This document shows, one piece after another, positions 1-15,000 of a stretch of 64,000 bases of DNA. The first letter of the stretch is position 1, and every line of letters starts with the position of its first letter. A program made the translations under genes and the position numbers. A model generated the notes under the pieces. It was given only the letters and a program-made list of their open reading frames with translations, was not told where the DNA came from and did not search any database. This stretch comes from Notospermus geniculatus (taxonomy: Eukaryota > Nemertea > Pilidiophora > Heteronemertea > Lineidae), in the NCBI GenBank assembly GCA_002633025.1, contig NMRB01001016.1, positions 164,418 to 228,417 on the forward strand, written 5' to 3'.

Positions 1-3000
1 AGTGGCCATGAAATCGGTTACTTTGATGCCCTGATGTCAGGTTAATAGAGACTACAAACTCTGACTAAGGGGAATAACTCAAGGAGCTTCTTCAGCAATC
101 ACTCGACTCTGCCATTGCAACAATGTGCCAATGGAAACCAACAATAGTGAATTGTCCATTGACAGTCACCTCACACATAAGAGTCTCGAGCGGTGCTGCT
201 GCTTCACGTGAGAAGACATCACATGGAGCAGCACCTTTTGTCTGTTTCTTTATCACTCACCGTCAGAAGTACAGCTTCCCCCACTCGGATGCCCCGCTCC
301 ATAGTCCTCATATACTGCGGGTCAGATGCTGCCACAACCTTTAGATTTAATCCTTCCATCTGCTGGATCCAGCTGCAACACAAACAGAATGCAATATCTG
401 TGCATGACGCAAGACTGTAATATGGGCATCGGTGCATTACTTCTGATGGTAAAATCATAAGGTTCAATGCATTCTTGAATTATTCCCTTCCCATTGTTCG
501 CTCAGTGAAATATGAAATGTGGTTTCTCATCCTGTGATGAAGAATGAAGGACTACCGGCATTGTCCTGGAGGCCAGTTCAGTTTCAATTTGGACCAATTC
601 CTCATGCAACAATTCAGAACTATCCCCGACAGCACAGATTTTCTGACTTACTTGCTTGCCTGCCCCTGAGGGTCAATCAACAGTGGCCACTTTCGGCTCT
701 TCTTGACAATCACAGCATTCTCTGTTGAGTGGGTATCGTGGGGCAAACCAAGGTTGTGCCAACGTAACACCTACAAATGGACAGACATCTTATTCTAATT
801 GAGGCTGCACTTATGGCAAAGATTAAATTCATATTTTGTAGTTTTTTATTTTGTAATTTGTATTTTGTTGGACAAAAAGAGTAAGTGGTGAAAAAATGTC
901 AAAGTGTAAGGTTAGCTACATGTAGTCCAGGACAGCATTCACATACCTGCGTAGCATCCACAATACTCCTCACAAAATCATACTCCTCAGATATCGGTAT
1001 GTCCGCCTCTTTACACATGCCCACCCACAGTTCTATCTGCTCCTTCCTGTACTTAGCTGTAAATGCACCGAGGTAGGCCACAGTTGCGGCAGACACGAGG
1101 GTATCGCCCACCAAACCCTTGAGGCGGAAATCTAGAGCTGCTGCCATATCTTTCCAACGATCCTGAAGTGAAATGATCACGATTTACTTCCGATTTGAGT
1201 ATTCAGTGTCCACGTGCAAAGTTTCCACGGAGTATAAATACCGGTACAGGTATAGTCTGCTGCCTGAGCAACACACTGTTGCATGCTGCCAGACCAAAGC
1301 TTGGTTAGAGGACATTTCATAACCTGACGTTTCAGCCGTGGTCATTTCACCTCTCAGAACTTTCCGGGCATGAAACGTACTTGGGGCGAAATGTTCCAGG
1401 ACATTTTGCTCCCAAGGACATCCCGACATTGTGTCCCAGAGGATTTTTCATCCCTGGACATTTTGTCTCCTAGGATTTTTTGTCCCCAGGAATTTCGTCC
1501 AAAAAAGTCTTATCCCTATCAAATTAAAAGTATTGGCTTATCAATTAGCAATGAAGGAGCAATCTCCTGGGACAGAATGCTAGAAATGTTGAACAAATTT
1601 GACAGATAACCAACAAAATATGCCTACCTTCTCCCCGGAGAGTGCCTCAATGAGCAACGAAGCTCGCTCTAGTCTGACAGCCGTCAACACTTTCCGTTGT
1701 TTCAGTTCCTCCCTCTGGTTAACGCTGTCTTGATACTGGCCTTGTAACATGGTCAAGTGATCCATAATCTTATTCAGACTCGACTCTTTCTGTTGTAAGC
1801 TATCCTGGGCCAACTGTAATGCCTCCTTGGCATCGACCACTCGCTTTTGTTTAGGTTTCACCATCTGTAAATCAGCAACGACTTGTTTAGTAACAAGTAA
1901 GAACAGAAGCACTCATCAAATCCCATTCGTAAGCAGATGATACGGTACTCATCATGTGTGAAGTGTAAGCTGATACTACCGGTATTCCATCTAGGACCAG
2001 ACCACATATAGGCAGACAACACTCATCAAGTGCCATGCATGAACAGACAATACTCACCCTGTAAGCAGACAACAGTCCTCAAGTACCCATGTATTAGACA
2101 ATACTCATCAAGTACCACATGTAACAAGACAATACTCATCAAGTACCACATGTAAGCAGACAGTACTAGGCAAAGGAGTATTTGATTTCATTCAGCAATT
2201 GTGAACCGTGACAGCAAAACGAGTCAGAATGCGCCGGAAAGAAGACCCAAGATCACACCAGAGAACAATTGCAGAAATGGACAAAGTCAAATTTCATAAT
2301 GGGCAGACAATGCTGAAACCAACAAACCGTTGGTTCACCTTGGGTCTTTTTCTCTGCACATTCTGACTCATTTTGCTGTCACAGGTCACAATTTTGATAA
2401 ACAGAAATCCAATTTGAGTGGAATGAGTAAAGCCCATTTCAACTATAGCGGTTCCCGCTGTGTTTTGTGGTGAGCAGTACAGTTTTTACAGGCATTGGGA
2501 TCATCAACATGTCAAGTATTTAGCTCAACCAACAAAGGGACCCTCCTACCCTGTGAAAACCCTGCCGCTCACTGCAAAACGCTGCAGAAACCACTGAAGT
2601 CTATCCCCCAGTCTCTCACCTTGTGCACTTCATTGTAGTGCTCGAGGGCCAGCACCCATTGGCAAATTGACTGGCAGGCCAAGGACACTTTCCCTATGGT
2701 CTCAGGGTTGAAGTCGGCGTGGCTTGTGTACTTCTTCAATTTGTGGAAGACCTATTGATGAGAAACACATGGTCAGATCAGGATCAGGTTGCAGCAGAGA
2801 GTATTTTCTGTTGAAGTTTTCTAAAAACCTTGGAAAGAATTTGAAGAAACATTCTTCATATGATTGATAGAAGCAATCTTTCTTAAAATATTTTTCAATC
2901 AATAACATAACATGTGAGAAAACATTGACAGAAGATGCCGTCTGCTGGACTCTGGGGACAGATGATGCCAAAGAGTCTTTGTAATAGGTACAAATGAGTG

Positions 3001-6000
3001 CAAAAATTATCGCTCTGAGTACACAGAACTATCTTTTACCTTCTCTGGTAGATTATTCTTATCAAACTGGATGAGTTTCGTCAGGAAAAGTTGGTCGCCC
3101 ATCAGTTTCTTTGCCATGCTCCAATCAGGTGTTTCCCTCATCAGCACACAGACAGCCTGCATTACCAACTTGACGAGAATGGGTGGGCTTGAATATGCCC
3201 TGAGAAAAAACAAAAGAATCCTGTAAGACTTCTGCCATTTCATAACAAATAGCATTAACCACTTTGCTACTGAAAGTTGTGTCATTATGACGTCATGTAG
3301 TGCACTAAACTGTGCATCCCCAGTGCATGCATGCTTGGGTTCATCAGTGTCTTGACAACTTTGATCAAATTGTCAGACTGAAGATGCAGATAAGGCACAC
3401 TTGCTTATAAGGCCCACCCCCATTTTTAGACCTTGTTTGTGCAAAAATGCCACGTCTTAAAGTGCAAAAAATATGGTAGTTCTATCAAATTTTTCAGACC
3501 ATCCGCAGTTCTCAAAGTGTGTATCATCCCATTTCCATTATCTGCCTCTATAGATCGATCCCATCAACTGGGCCAAATGGAAAAAAATGAGACTTTTACA
3601 TGATTTATGTGAAATAAAATGTTTTCTTATTGTTGACTTGAGGGCCAATGTTTGCATTTGACAAAACGGCATGCATGACGTCATGGGATTGGAAGTCACA
3701 TGGCGCGCAGTGTTGTGAACGCCGTCACGTCATGCTGCCAGAGGACCATGTGCGGACTTGAAATCGACGAAAATCTGCCAAAATTTGACATGAAAATCAT
3801 TAATTTCTTCAGTATCGCCTCTTAGATTTTTAATGTCTGTACCAAAATGAGTTCAGACTGCAAGGGGCTTTCATGTGAATATCGTTTCTGGAAGAAAGTT
3901 TTACACTTCGTGGTTTTATGGAGCAATAAAGTTGAAAATGGGAAACTTTCAAACCCGTTCAGGACTTTCTCCACGCGACATCACTAAGTTCTGATATGTG
4001 TTTTGTACCAAAATGTAATTGAAGAGAATCTCTGAGCAATCCTCTTTCTTCTGGTGTGCAGCTTTGATAGTATATCGCTTGTTAGTATTTGATTCTCGGT
4101 GGTTGAAAATGTGATGCATGTTTCATTTATGTAAACAAGGTCCCAATTGACGGGATCGATCTATAGCTCCAATCTTACTTGATTTCAGAAATATCAGCCT
4201 TGTTAAGGGCATCGAGGGAAGCGATAGCTGTCTGAAGGGCTGGTAGAACTGAGGCTAAGTCTCGCTGACATTCCTGAAAACAACATGAGAGGAAATCAAC
4301 AACAAAATAAGAGGAAATCTGACATTAGAATGATTTCTTTGCTTTTTTACCAAGAAGATAATGCTGGAAAAAAACACCAACACGTGAGAGAAGTCTGACA
4401 CGTTCAACTCATCTGCTCCGAAGATTGAGCAGACAATATCTTCTGTTGAAGTTTTCTAAAAGCCTCGGAAATAAATTGAAAAAAATTTGAAGGAAAATTG
4501 TTCAGATGGATCACAGGAAGAACATTTCTTCAAATGATTTTCTATCAATACCGTAGAGGTGGCGGTTAAACCTGAGGAGAATGTGGATCAGATCACTCAA
4601 TACTCACATCAGCGTAGTCCTGGACCACCTGCGTCTCTTTCGCCATAATCTCCCTCTCTTTTTCCACAATGGCCTTGACCTCTTCAACAGCAACCTGATC
4701 TTTTTCAAGTTGTTGTAATAACACTTCTGTCTCCTTAGCTTTTTCTTCGATTTTTGGCCCGAGGGCTACCAGCTCCTCTTGCATGGTCCCTACCAGTGAG
4801 TTGGCTTCAGACAGTTTGTTCAAACCTCCGAGCAGACGATCCCTATGAAAAATAAACAAAGCTCATGAATTCATGGAAGATGGCCACTTTGGTTGTACAC
4901 CAAAGCAGACAAGCAAAAACAAAAGAAATACTGTAACAGAGGTAAGCTTTGGAAAGCTGTTGAAATTCAACTCAGTTAACAAACATGCGCATCAGCGATA
5001 CAAATAAACACATATTAACAACAAAAACGGTTGATAGCTGGCAACATCTCCTTTAGACAATCATAGACAATACCATGAGCACCGTTGCGGTTCAACACTG
5101 ATCAACATGTAAATGTCAGGATCTTACCCAAGACTTCAGATGGTAAAATAAATTAGAGAAGTGTTGAAGCAGACAACTAATTCATCAAATGATAGATGAG
5201 ATATTACGAAGAAAGAAAGATATCTACAGATATCTGCATTGTTATCAACTGATATTTGCATCTTTCTACAGATACATGTATCTACATGACTGTCTACAGA
5301 TATCTTCATTGTAAATATTCAAATATCATAAAACATTTGATCTAGTAAATTAACATCATGAACCGGATTACACAAATGAACATTCTGACTTACCTGCTAT
5401 TGACAAATTCCGTCTGATTCTCCTCTAACATCTTGGCGTAGATTTTGATAAGTTCCATGAAACTGCTGGGGGTGGTGTAATATCGTCGCCTCATCTCTTC
5501 CCAGAATCTTGTTGTTACCTTGGTGATGTTCAGGTGGATTTTGACGCATACGTCTGATACGCTCTCTTTCAGAGCCTGAAAATGGATAGAAATTGCATCT
5601 CTGTCTCTTTATACAAGTCAAATTTGAATGAAAAATTTCTTTCACGACGTCTGAGTTGACGAGGCACGGTTGCCACTGTACATTATACATTATGCATGCA
5701 AATGTGAACTATTGCTCCAAAATCACACTGACTTCGTGATAGGGTAATTTTATGTAGGACTGTTGGGAAAATCCAAGACAGCAGCAGGAACATAACAGTT
5801 ACAATACGGTGGAAACTAAGTAAAAATTTACACATTTGATACTTACGTCTAAATCTTTCCCTGGCTGTGAAATAAAATGCGCATTCTGGAAATAGACCTG
5901 TGCCACACTCAACATGGCAGGCTCGTCCCACTCATCGTACCAATCGATAGTGCAACAGTTGATCAATGCTGGATTCATCCGGCATCGCTGGCGGAATTTA

Positions 6001-9000
6001 CTGCCGGCGGGACTCATGGTGAGGACGACGTGGAGGTTCTTCTTTACTCGCTGGAGGAAAGAATGGATTACATTGTTTTAAAAATATTGAGTTGAGAGCC
6101 AAGTGCCAAATATGCAAATAAATGTATAGCAGGAGGAAACTGGAGTCCCCGGAGAAGACCTGTGCTCTTAAAAGACAGTTGTCCACTCTGTCACATGAAA
6201 AGTGGGGCTGACTGGGTATTGAACCTGTTACCTCAGTGGTGGCAGGCAGTGTTTCCACCAGAGGGTGGGAGAGGGAAAGTTTGTGTTTTTTACCGAGAAT
6301 TCTGTCAAATTTTCTCTTTATCCCCCCTCAAAAAAATTCCTGGCAGAAACACTGCCAGGCACCGATGTTTCTGCTGCATCACTCAGAAAGTGAACTTCCA
6401 AGTTGTTTACATACCTGAATAAAAAATTCGTACACAGAACTTCGAGTGTCGGGTACGTCTGCCTCAGCTGCTGCTCTCTTTAGGTTGATGGCAATACCAT
6501 CAAGCTCTTCATTGTCGAAAAGATCAGGGACTTCACCGGAGTTTAGGATACAGTTGATGTCCTCCAAGAAAGTTTCCTGCGGATAGAATTAATAACCATG
6601 CAAAGTTTGATATACCGGTCTGGTGTTCACCAGTTACATTCAACTTACCGGTACATGTAGTTGTTTTTATCATGCAGAAAGTCGCCTGTGAAAATAATAC
6701 TCCTCATTTCAAACTGCAGCAGAAATTATTGCAGAGGAAACAAAAATGGGCCTTTCATGCTGTAAACAGTGACAAAACTATTCCATCTTCATTGCAATTT
6801 TCAACTTACATTGACAATATCACTGTCGGTCAACAGGAACACCATGTTAAGACCTTGGACGCCGCTCTTTTTGAACACCGTCTTCAAGTCTTCGCGGAAG
6901 TCGGCAATATTGTACGACCTTGTCAAGGTCAGTTGGAATGGTTCGGCCCCCGACACGTAACATGCCAAGCGTACAGTTGTTGCTTTGCCAGTACCATCCA
7001 TGCCAATCTGAAAGAAATGGTGACACAGATTTATAGGCAATTTGTTGTTTTCCAGTAGTGGTACTATCCTTGCACCAATCCTCCTATTTCCTTGCTCAAA
7101 GGGGCAATACGCCTAGTATTTCCTCCAACAGATGCTAGAGGGCTAGTTTTTCACTTCTAAAGGCGCCTCTTAACATGAGAGTTTTCTCGCAGAAGTGGGC
7201 TATTCACCATTATTTGTTCCTCATGGCTTACGCTGAAACCAATGACACAAACAACTGCTCGCAGTTGAGTTGCCCATTGAGAGCCAACTTGCGCGAGAAA
7301 GCTCTCCCATGGAGAGGCACCTTAAAGGCATTGCTACATCGTGAAAGTTTCTTGTGCAAGTTAGCTCTTTATGGGCAACTCAGCCATAGAAAACTATGGT
7401 AGTCATTTGTGTCATTAGTCAAAGCATAAGCTGTCAGAAAAACAACAATGGTGCAATGCCCATTGAGAGCCAAACTGCATGAGAAAAGTCTCATGTGGAG
7501 AGCTGTAACACTACATGGCTATAAGCTGACTTCGGACACCAAAGCCAGCAGTCATGATGTTCCTCTAAGGTCGTATTCATAAAGTGGTTCTATCGTTAGA
7601 ACCGTCTTAGGCCGGTTCCAAGTGTAGTGGTTGACCACACTTGGAACTGGCGTAAGACGGTTCTAACGATAGAACCACTTTATGAATACGACCCCTTATG
7701 CCCAAACTCAAGGAGTGAATGATGCAAATTTTTCACAGCCCAAGTTATTTGTCTTTACCAGACACAGTTTTCTTTCCTTTCAGCAAAAATTTGTGAATCT
7801 GACTGCAGTAAGGTCTTACCAGCAACATGTGACCACCAGGTTGCCTGAAAACCCTAGCAGCACGGACAATGTGAGATATCGCCTCCTTGAAGAACACCAT
7901 CTGAGAAGCTTGCGTGTTCCCAGCGTTCTGACGCATGTACAGCTCCTCCATTATCTGGGCCAGTTTGTTGTTGTCAGATATCGGCCGATAGACGCGTTTC
8001 CCTTGACTAGAACTGGCCGAGTCCAGAAAGTCGCAGAAAACGACTGGTTCATCCATCAGTTTTTCTGGGGTCCACTTCACCTGAAGGAGCAGAGGTGGCA
8101 TCAGCTTCCAAATAAGTTACATGCTGTATATTTGAATTTGTGAGGAATTGCTTCTTCATAGTGTTCTAGTGTAATGTACAGCAGTTTTCAAGCCATAACA
8201 GGTCACCAAAAGAGGCCCAGCTTCCAGCAGACCCTTGTCAGTTTTTTCACTTAATATACAGAAATTGAAGATTGAATATGAAGACTGGAAATCAAGATAC
8301 TGGCAATGAATAAGATCAGGCACCACTAGTCTAACATCAAATCTTTCAATCAAAAGCAAATAAACTACTACATTCCTCCACCAGCTTGAAATCAAATTCA
8401 ACCAAGACTGTAAACTACACTATAAAGTTTTTGGGCAATCTGCATCTCAACTCTCTAGCTTGCATACTCACACAACAAAGAACAGTATGTAATGCCAACA
8501 GCATTTTCTGCTCTGGATCCAGGTTGTGTACAAGTCATGCCAAGCAAACGACAGAACCTCCACCATGTCGTCAATGTATGAAATCATTTGATCCTTGGCT
8601 AAAATCTATCTCAAGAATGTCTTCCACTCTAATAAACTTTACCTCAATTCTAATAAAATTTGGAGTTAATTCCCCAAATGTCACATGATATTCCTAAAAT
8701 ACATTCGGTGGGTTGAGCGGATATCAAAATGTATAAAGAGTAAACTTCAAAATTAAAACCACAGCACTGGATGTTCCAGTGGAACGAAAAGAATACGGTA
8801 ATCTCTGGATCACTTAGCACCATATACCGGTACAAGTATTACCATAAAATATATCAAAGATGGTTATTTCTGCTAGGCCTCAACTAACCCAACAAACATA
8901 ACAACATGACAAGGCCATCAGAAAGAAGTCATGTTTTTGGCTGTATTGAGCCAATATCCACAAATTCAACCAATGAAGTAGCCAGTAACATACATACCTT

Positions 9001-12000
9001 GAAATAGTCATGCAAATTGTCTGCAAGAATCTTGTAGAATGTTTCCCTATCAGCAGCATTTGTCAGCCGATCGTGGAAGACACGGGTTGCCTCGTTTGCC
9101 AGGAGCTGTGCACAGTTGTCTTTGTTGACAATTATGCCCTCGTCTGCTTGGAACAGGCCGTAGATCACCTGCAGTAAGATTTGAATTCGATTTGTAGAGT
9201 GTTTCTCAGAAAAGCAAGCCACCCAATAGAGAATTAACCTCATACAACCCTATTTGAAGCAAATAATCCCCATTTGCCAATCATACTCGGAGTTGGGGAA
9301 CTACAAGATAAGAATATGTGAGGCGGTCTAGGAAAACCTGGCGGATGTCGCGTTTGAGGAAAGTGTTAATGGTCTTGGTGAACTCGCACATTTCAATACA
9401 ATGTAGCTGAAATGTACCGGTACTACGTAACGAGTAAACAGTAGCAGATCAATGCATAGGCAATCTGACAGCCCGTGCTGATCATTCAGCGACTTTCAAC
9501 GGGTTTTCCTGGACCGCCACACATACAGAATGTTTACAATAGTTTATGAAGGATACATGTACCGGTATCTGGCCACCCCCAAAATTTGCCAGCGAAATCC
9601 CCCTCCCCGTGATAACACCAGATTCAACATTTGGGGATTAAATCCTAAATGAAGGCTGAGTTACAACTTGAAGTTTTCGCGGACCACTGACTGACCTTCG
9701 ACAGATCCCGTATGTTGAACGTATAATGAACCTTCGCGGGCGTAGGCCTCATGTAAGTGCACATACGATAATAGACGGCGATACTGGCCGAGACCATGGA
9801 AAAGAGGCTCTCCTTCACTTCGGGCATAAAATCGCCCTCCTGGAGGAACTGACCAAGCTGGACCTGGTAGATGTGCTGGAGTGACCGCGTGGAGGGTTGT
9901 GGTAGGGCTAGCATGCTGTACAGGTAAGATGTGAACATATAGGGCCGTATTCTAGAAGCTTCCTTAAGTGTAAGGTCGACCTTAATCTTTTGTATTCTGG
10001 CCTGCAAACAATAGCTAAAGGTCGACCTTACACTTAAGGAAGCTTCTAGAATACGGGCCATAGGGTGACAAATATACTACATATGAACATATCAGTACAT
10101 CAACACAAGTGACATAATAGGGAGGTTTCGCAAATCTGACGAAACACGCAGTACGAAATACAAAATTGGACTTGACTTCCATGACGTAATGTGTGTCACG
10201 AGACAATTGGTACCACAAATATCACCTGCTGCAAGAGCGTCTTTTTGCGTATGACGTTAGACCGATAGAGTTACAGTGTACCGGGTATATTAAACTTTGA
10301 AATTTATCTTTCGTATTGACTTCGTAGACACGAAGTGGAAATTTAAGAATTCAAGATGCACCATAACTTTCTCGGTCTTACATGATATGCTAAAAGACGC
10401 GCCAGCAGCAGGGACATTTGTGGAAGAAACCATCTCCAGAAATACATTTGGTCCTGGAAATGAAGCTGAATTTCGTATTTCGTACTTCGTGTTTCGTCAG
10501 ATTTGCGAAACCTCGCTATTACCCTATCCATGGTCCACACCCTGTCTACGCAGAATTCCATGGAAGCTCTTGCAGTGCTTATCGATTTTATAGATACGTA
10601 ACTTGACCAGACGATCTCCACAAGGTGATGCTACATGTACAGTATATAAACGTCGATGAATTTGTGGCTAAGAAAATGAACTACATATTAAAAGAACCTG
10701 TGAACATCAAATGTACATGTATACAACCATGCACAGTACCGATACCTGAATGCTGCAAAAAATCTTTGTGGAGTTAGCATTGTCAACCAGAATTTGGCTG
10801 AAAATTGAGAGAAAAACTAACGCCTCACCAGAAGTGTTTCAGCAATCTTGGACTTAGCTGGTTCCTGCCTCCACCTGGTGGTCCACAGGCTGCAACCACA
10901 GTCACATCTAGAATGTCCTGAAATAATTCAGATTAAGAATGTGCACTTTTCTTCATTTAGTTGAACTGAAGGTCAGAATCCAATCCTGTTTTTTTTCAAA
11001 GTCGTTAATTTTCTTACCTTCCAGACAAGTTTCTGTGTGTCATAGAATCCGTTGAGATCCAGGAACTGTCTGAGAAGCTCAAGAGGTGGCTGAGCTCCGT
11101 ACTGCTCCGGTGCGGGCATATTCAAATCATCCACGAACACGACCACCTTCCGTCCCTTAGGACCACCCATTGTATCCTTCCCTTTTTTGATCAGCTTGTA
11201 TGTGATCTGCGCCTGCGTCCGAGCAGACGTCGTCTGGGCGCTGAACTGAAGTGATGAGTGTATGATGCCGGAGCTCATCTTGGGGCGGCTGGTTCCGAGG
11301 AGGATGTTCATGTCATCTTTGCTTACATCTTCATGAAAACAGGACAGTATTTTAATGTTTGAAACTCACTGTCAGAAACTGAACATACAAGGAATTGAAA
11401 AAAGCAAAGGAAAACAGATCCTACATAGAGAAAGGGTAACAGAACCAGAAAATTATTCAATTATTCAAACCACAAATTCATGGTCAATTTCCATGAAATC
11501 TTCCATATTACAAAATTTCGAGTTCAAATTTAATAAAAGATATATTACAAATAAGAGGGGGAGGGGGATGCCAGGGATGCCCCCTTGGATTCATACCTGG
11601 AAATTTACCAATGATATTCTGCTGCCCCCTAAGATCTGGACCTGAAACTTACCCGCCATATCCTCTGACATCTTCGTCAGATTGCTGATGTTGTCAAGAA
11701 GGGCTTTGTTCTTGTCGGCGAAGTTGAAGATATCGCCTAAAATTGTGTTACTCTTGAAGCCAGCGCCACCTTCCTTACCGAGCCTCTTCAACATGTCGTG
11801 GAGGATGGCCGATTTACCGACCCCCGAATCCCCTGGAAAAGAAGAAGTGGTTAGGATATGTAAGGTTCAGAGCAATATTCACAGCTTTTGCATGATTATT
11901 CTAGGTTACATTTGTAACCCGTCACATCAAATCAGGTATTAAGTCGCACAAGATATGAACCAGGATGAGCCAAAATAACTCCAGGAGATAAAGAAGAAAT

Positions 12001-15000
12001 GTACTTAAAAGACAGACAATACACCTACGGTAGGCCTACTGAAATTGACAAAATGTTGGTCTCAACCTGCCAACTTCAGAGCAACTTAGTACTCGTTAGT
12101 ACTCGTGGTGACGGGTCACAGTTATCCACTATCTTTGGTTGACTGCCAGGGGCAAATTCACCTACCGATAACAGCCCCAAGGATCACCAGGGACCTGTGT
12201 TTGACAACTTACATTTATGCAGGAGGAAACCAGAGAACCCAATAAACTTACCGGTAAGTAGGACAGGATTCTTGCTCAGCAGTAGAAGGCTGGTCAAGAA
12301 TGTGTATCGTACAGAATCAACGGTTGGTACAATCTCCTCCTCGTGCGACTGACCCTTCTTCTGGTCGCCGCCGATTCCCATACTCTCACCGATGGTGATC
12401 ACATTCCCACGTTCGATGAGGGAATGCGTGCTCGGGACCATGGCGTCCCAGGAGACAAAGTTACCCGATTCCATGTCCAGGAAGTAACTGTAGATTGATT
12501 TGCTGCCAGCGGGTAAACGTATTCCTGAAGCAGAATTGAAGTATTCAGCGCCAGGTATATGTTCAGACGACATCTTCAACAAGACATTCCTCAAAACTGG
12601 CAGAGTTCAGGATTATTTTTGAAGAGATATTCCTTTGGAGTGCTCAGAGAAAACGTGTGTTGTTGTCAAAGAGAGTTGTTCTCTCTATGACATTATGGGC
12701 CACATGCTTGGGTCAGACTTTAACCTAAAGTATAGCTGAAGTTAGACTTCCTCTTTGCTTGAAGAATTGAGAAAAGTCAGACTTTATTGAAAGTGTGGCT
12801 GAAGTCTGACCCAAGCATACGGCCCTAAGTGCGGTTGGTTCCAACTGGGGTGTGAACTTTGAACCTAACAGGTGACAGGCACTGATGTTTCCACTCTGAC
12901 AGCTCAACTAACTCGTACTCACCAAGTGGAGGTTCGATGTCAAATATCTCATGAACAAGATTGTCAAACTCATTGGCGACATTGTAGAACGGTTTGTCAG
13001 ATTTCTCTCCAGGCCTCTGGGTCAACGATATGTCACTATCCTGTTCCTCCTGTCTCTTCAAGTTGCCGCCGATACCCCAGACAAATGCAAAGACAAACAT
13101 TTTTCCAAGCACGGTCTCGAGCTGGTTGGGATTCTTCTGGACGAAGTACATTTTGGACCTGTAAGGAAGGAATTTCCATGAATGCTCTGATCAAATATTG
13201 TGATAATAAAGGGTTTTATCAAAGCCTCAGAAGGCCACATAAAAGGAGTATTTCCCAGAATCCTGTGTCAACGAATATCACCTCTGGCTTAAAACTTCAT
13301 TTACTAATTTGTCCAGCTGTCAACCAATAAGATCATAGCGCCACAAATGGTACTTACTTCCCGGCAGCTCCAGGGTCAATGCGGACTTTGGCTTTCTTCC
13401 CAGTCGATCGTTTACTTTTCCTCTGCTTGCTTGGCTTACCTTCATCGTCCGTGTCTGAACCTGGGCGATTCGTTTGGAGGTCTGAAATTAAGAAAATTTT
13501 TCAAAACTGCCATTTAGACGTCCAGGGTTCTTAGCGGGTCCGAGCGAGGGGAACAGCCCCTGCCACAATGTAGAGAAGTGAACTACCACATGAAATGGGA
13601 GACTTTACTGCCGTTAGAGGCCGGCTGCCTATTAGCTGTCCTAAGATGTCATAAATTTTGAGGTCACAGACGTAAACCACGACGTCTCCGCCGTGGCGTG
13701 CACTTCTTCCCTGTTACTTCAAATTCCATGACATTCTAGGACCGCTGACTGGTGGTGGCCTCTAGCGGCAGTAAAGCCTCCCATCGAACCTACCTGCTTT
13801 GACAAATCCACCGTGTTTGTTGATGAAATCGAAGAAGGATGAAAGAATGCTGCACAGACAATGTACAAGGCTCATCTCAGGGGCAGGGACAAGCTGCTCC
13901 TTGATATTCTTTGAGACAAATTCCAAACCCCTGTCCATGCTGTGATTGAAAAGGGCCTCCAGATGATGCTTGCCGTTTTCTGGAACATTCTTACCAAGCC
14001 TCTGCAGCCAGGTTCTCACGTAAGGGCGCCAACCGAGGTCAACAGGATCCTACAATACAAGGAGATTCGGTGCATGAAAATAGGTGAGGCACCCCAGCTC
14101 TGTCTGAGATGTGATTTATGGCCAATCTTGACGAAATAAAGTGCTCCCTTGCTCTTACGATCCTCAATTCTGCGAACTCCCGGATATTACGAACCCAACG
14201 TCTGGCTCCCAAAATTTCAAGACGTGGATGTAATTTTGCCTGTTCGGTCCGGCGTTTGGCCCAATTCCTGCCCATGATCAATTACGATGTGTACAATACA
14301 ATTCAAGCTTGGGTTTGATTAGTGTAGGCCTACAATACAAACCTAAATATCCAAGCTTGGGTCTGATAAGTGTACAATACAAACCGAATTATCCAAGCTT
14401 GGGTTTGATTAACGCATGTTTGAGCGTTTAATCAGGCAAATATTCAATAAAGTTAGTCTTGTAAATGAAGTGTATGCCCAGGCCGACTCGGTGTGGTCAT
14501 CATGCCCCCACGGACGAATCCTCACTATTACGAACTCCTCGTTAGTACGAACTTAACCCTTGGACCCCGAAGAGTTTGTAATAGCGAGGGAGGACTGTCT
14601 CAAATAATAGGAAAGAGCGGGAGACTCCCTGGACTCAGGCCTGATCTCATGCACTGAAAAGAACTTTTGTTTACTTACCATGTATACCATAGCACATCTG
14701 CTAATCGTCGCTGGGCTAGCCTGTGCTAGGTTGTCCACTTCAAATAAAAGCCTCATGCCGGGCGTCAAACTTATTCGTTCACCATTCGCCAAGCAGAGGA
14801 TCTTGGAATCATCAAGGACTGTGTTGAGATTCTCGACCCAGAGGGTGTCCACGGGGCCGTCCAGGATTAACCACTTCCACGGTGTGTAGGTGGCGCCGCT
14901 TTGGTCCTGGTCTTGTTCTTGCTGATCATTCGCGGCACCAGCTGCTTCACTTTCTGCAGCCTCGGAGGCAGTCTTGGTGGGTGATGCACCCTGCTGGTCA

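Noticed and set aside
6672-7058. 128-residue plus-strand open frame
   Set aside because: It is the antisense shadow of dynein exon 49 (AAA4 Walker A).
7682-8143. 153-residue plus-strand open frame
   Set aside because: Antisense of dynein exon 48 extended by chance into MITE and intron sequence.
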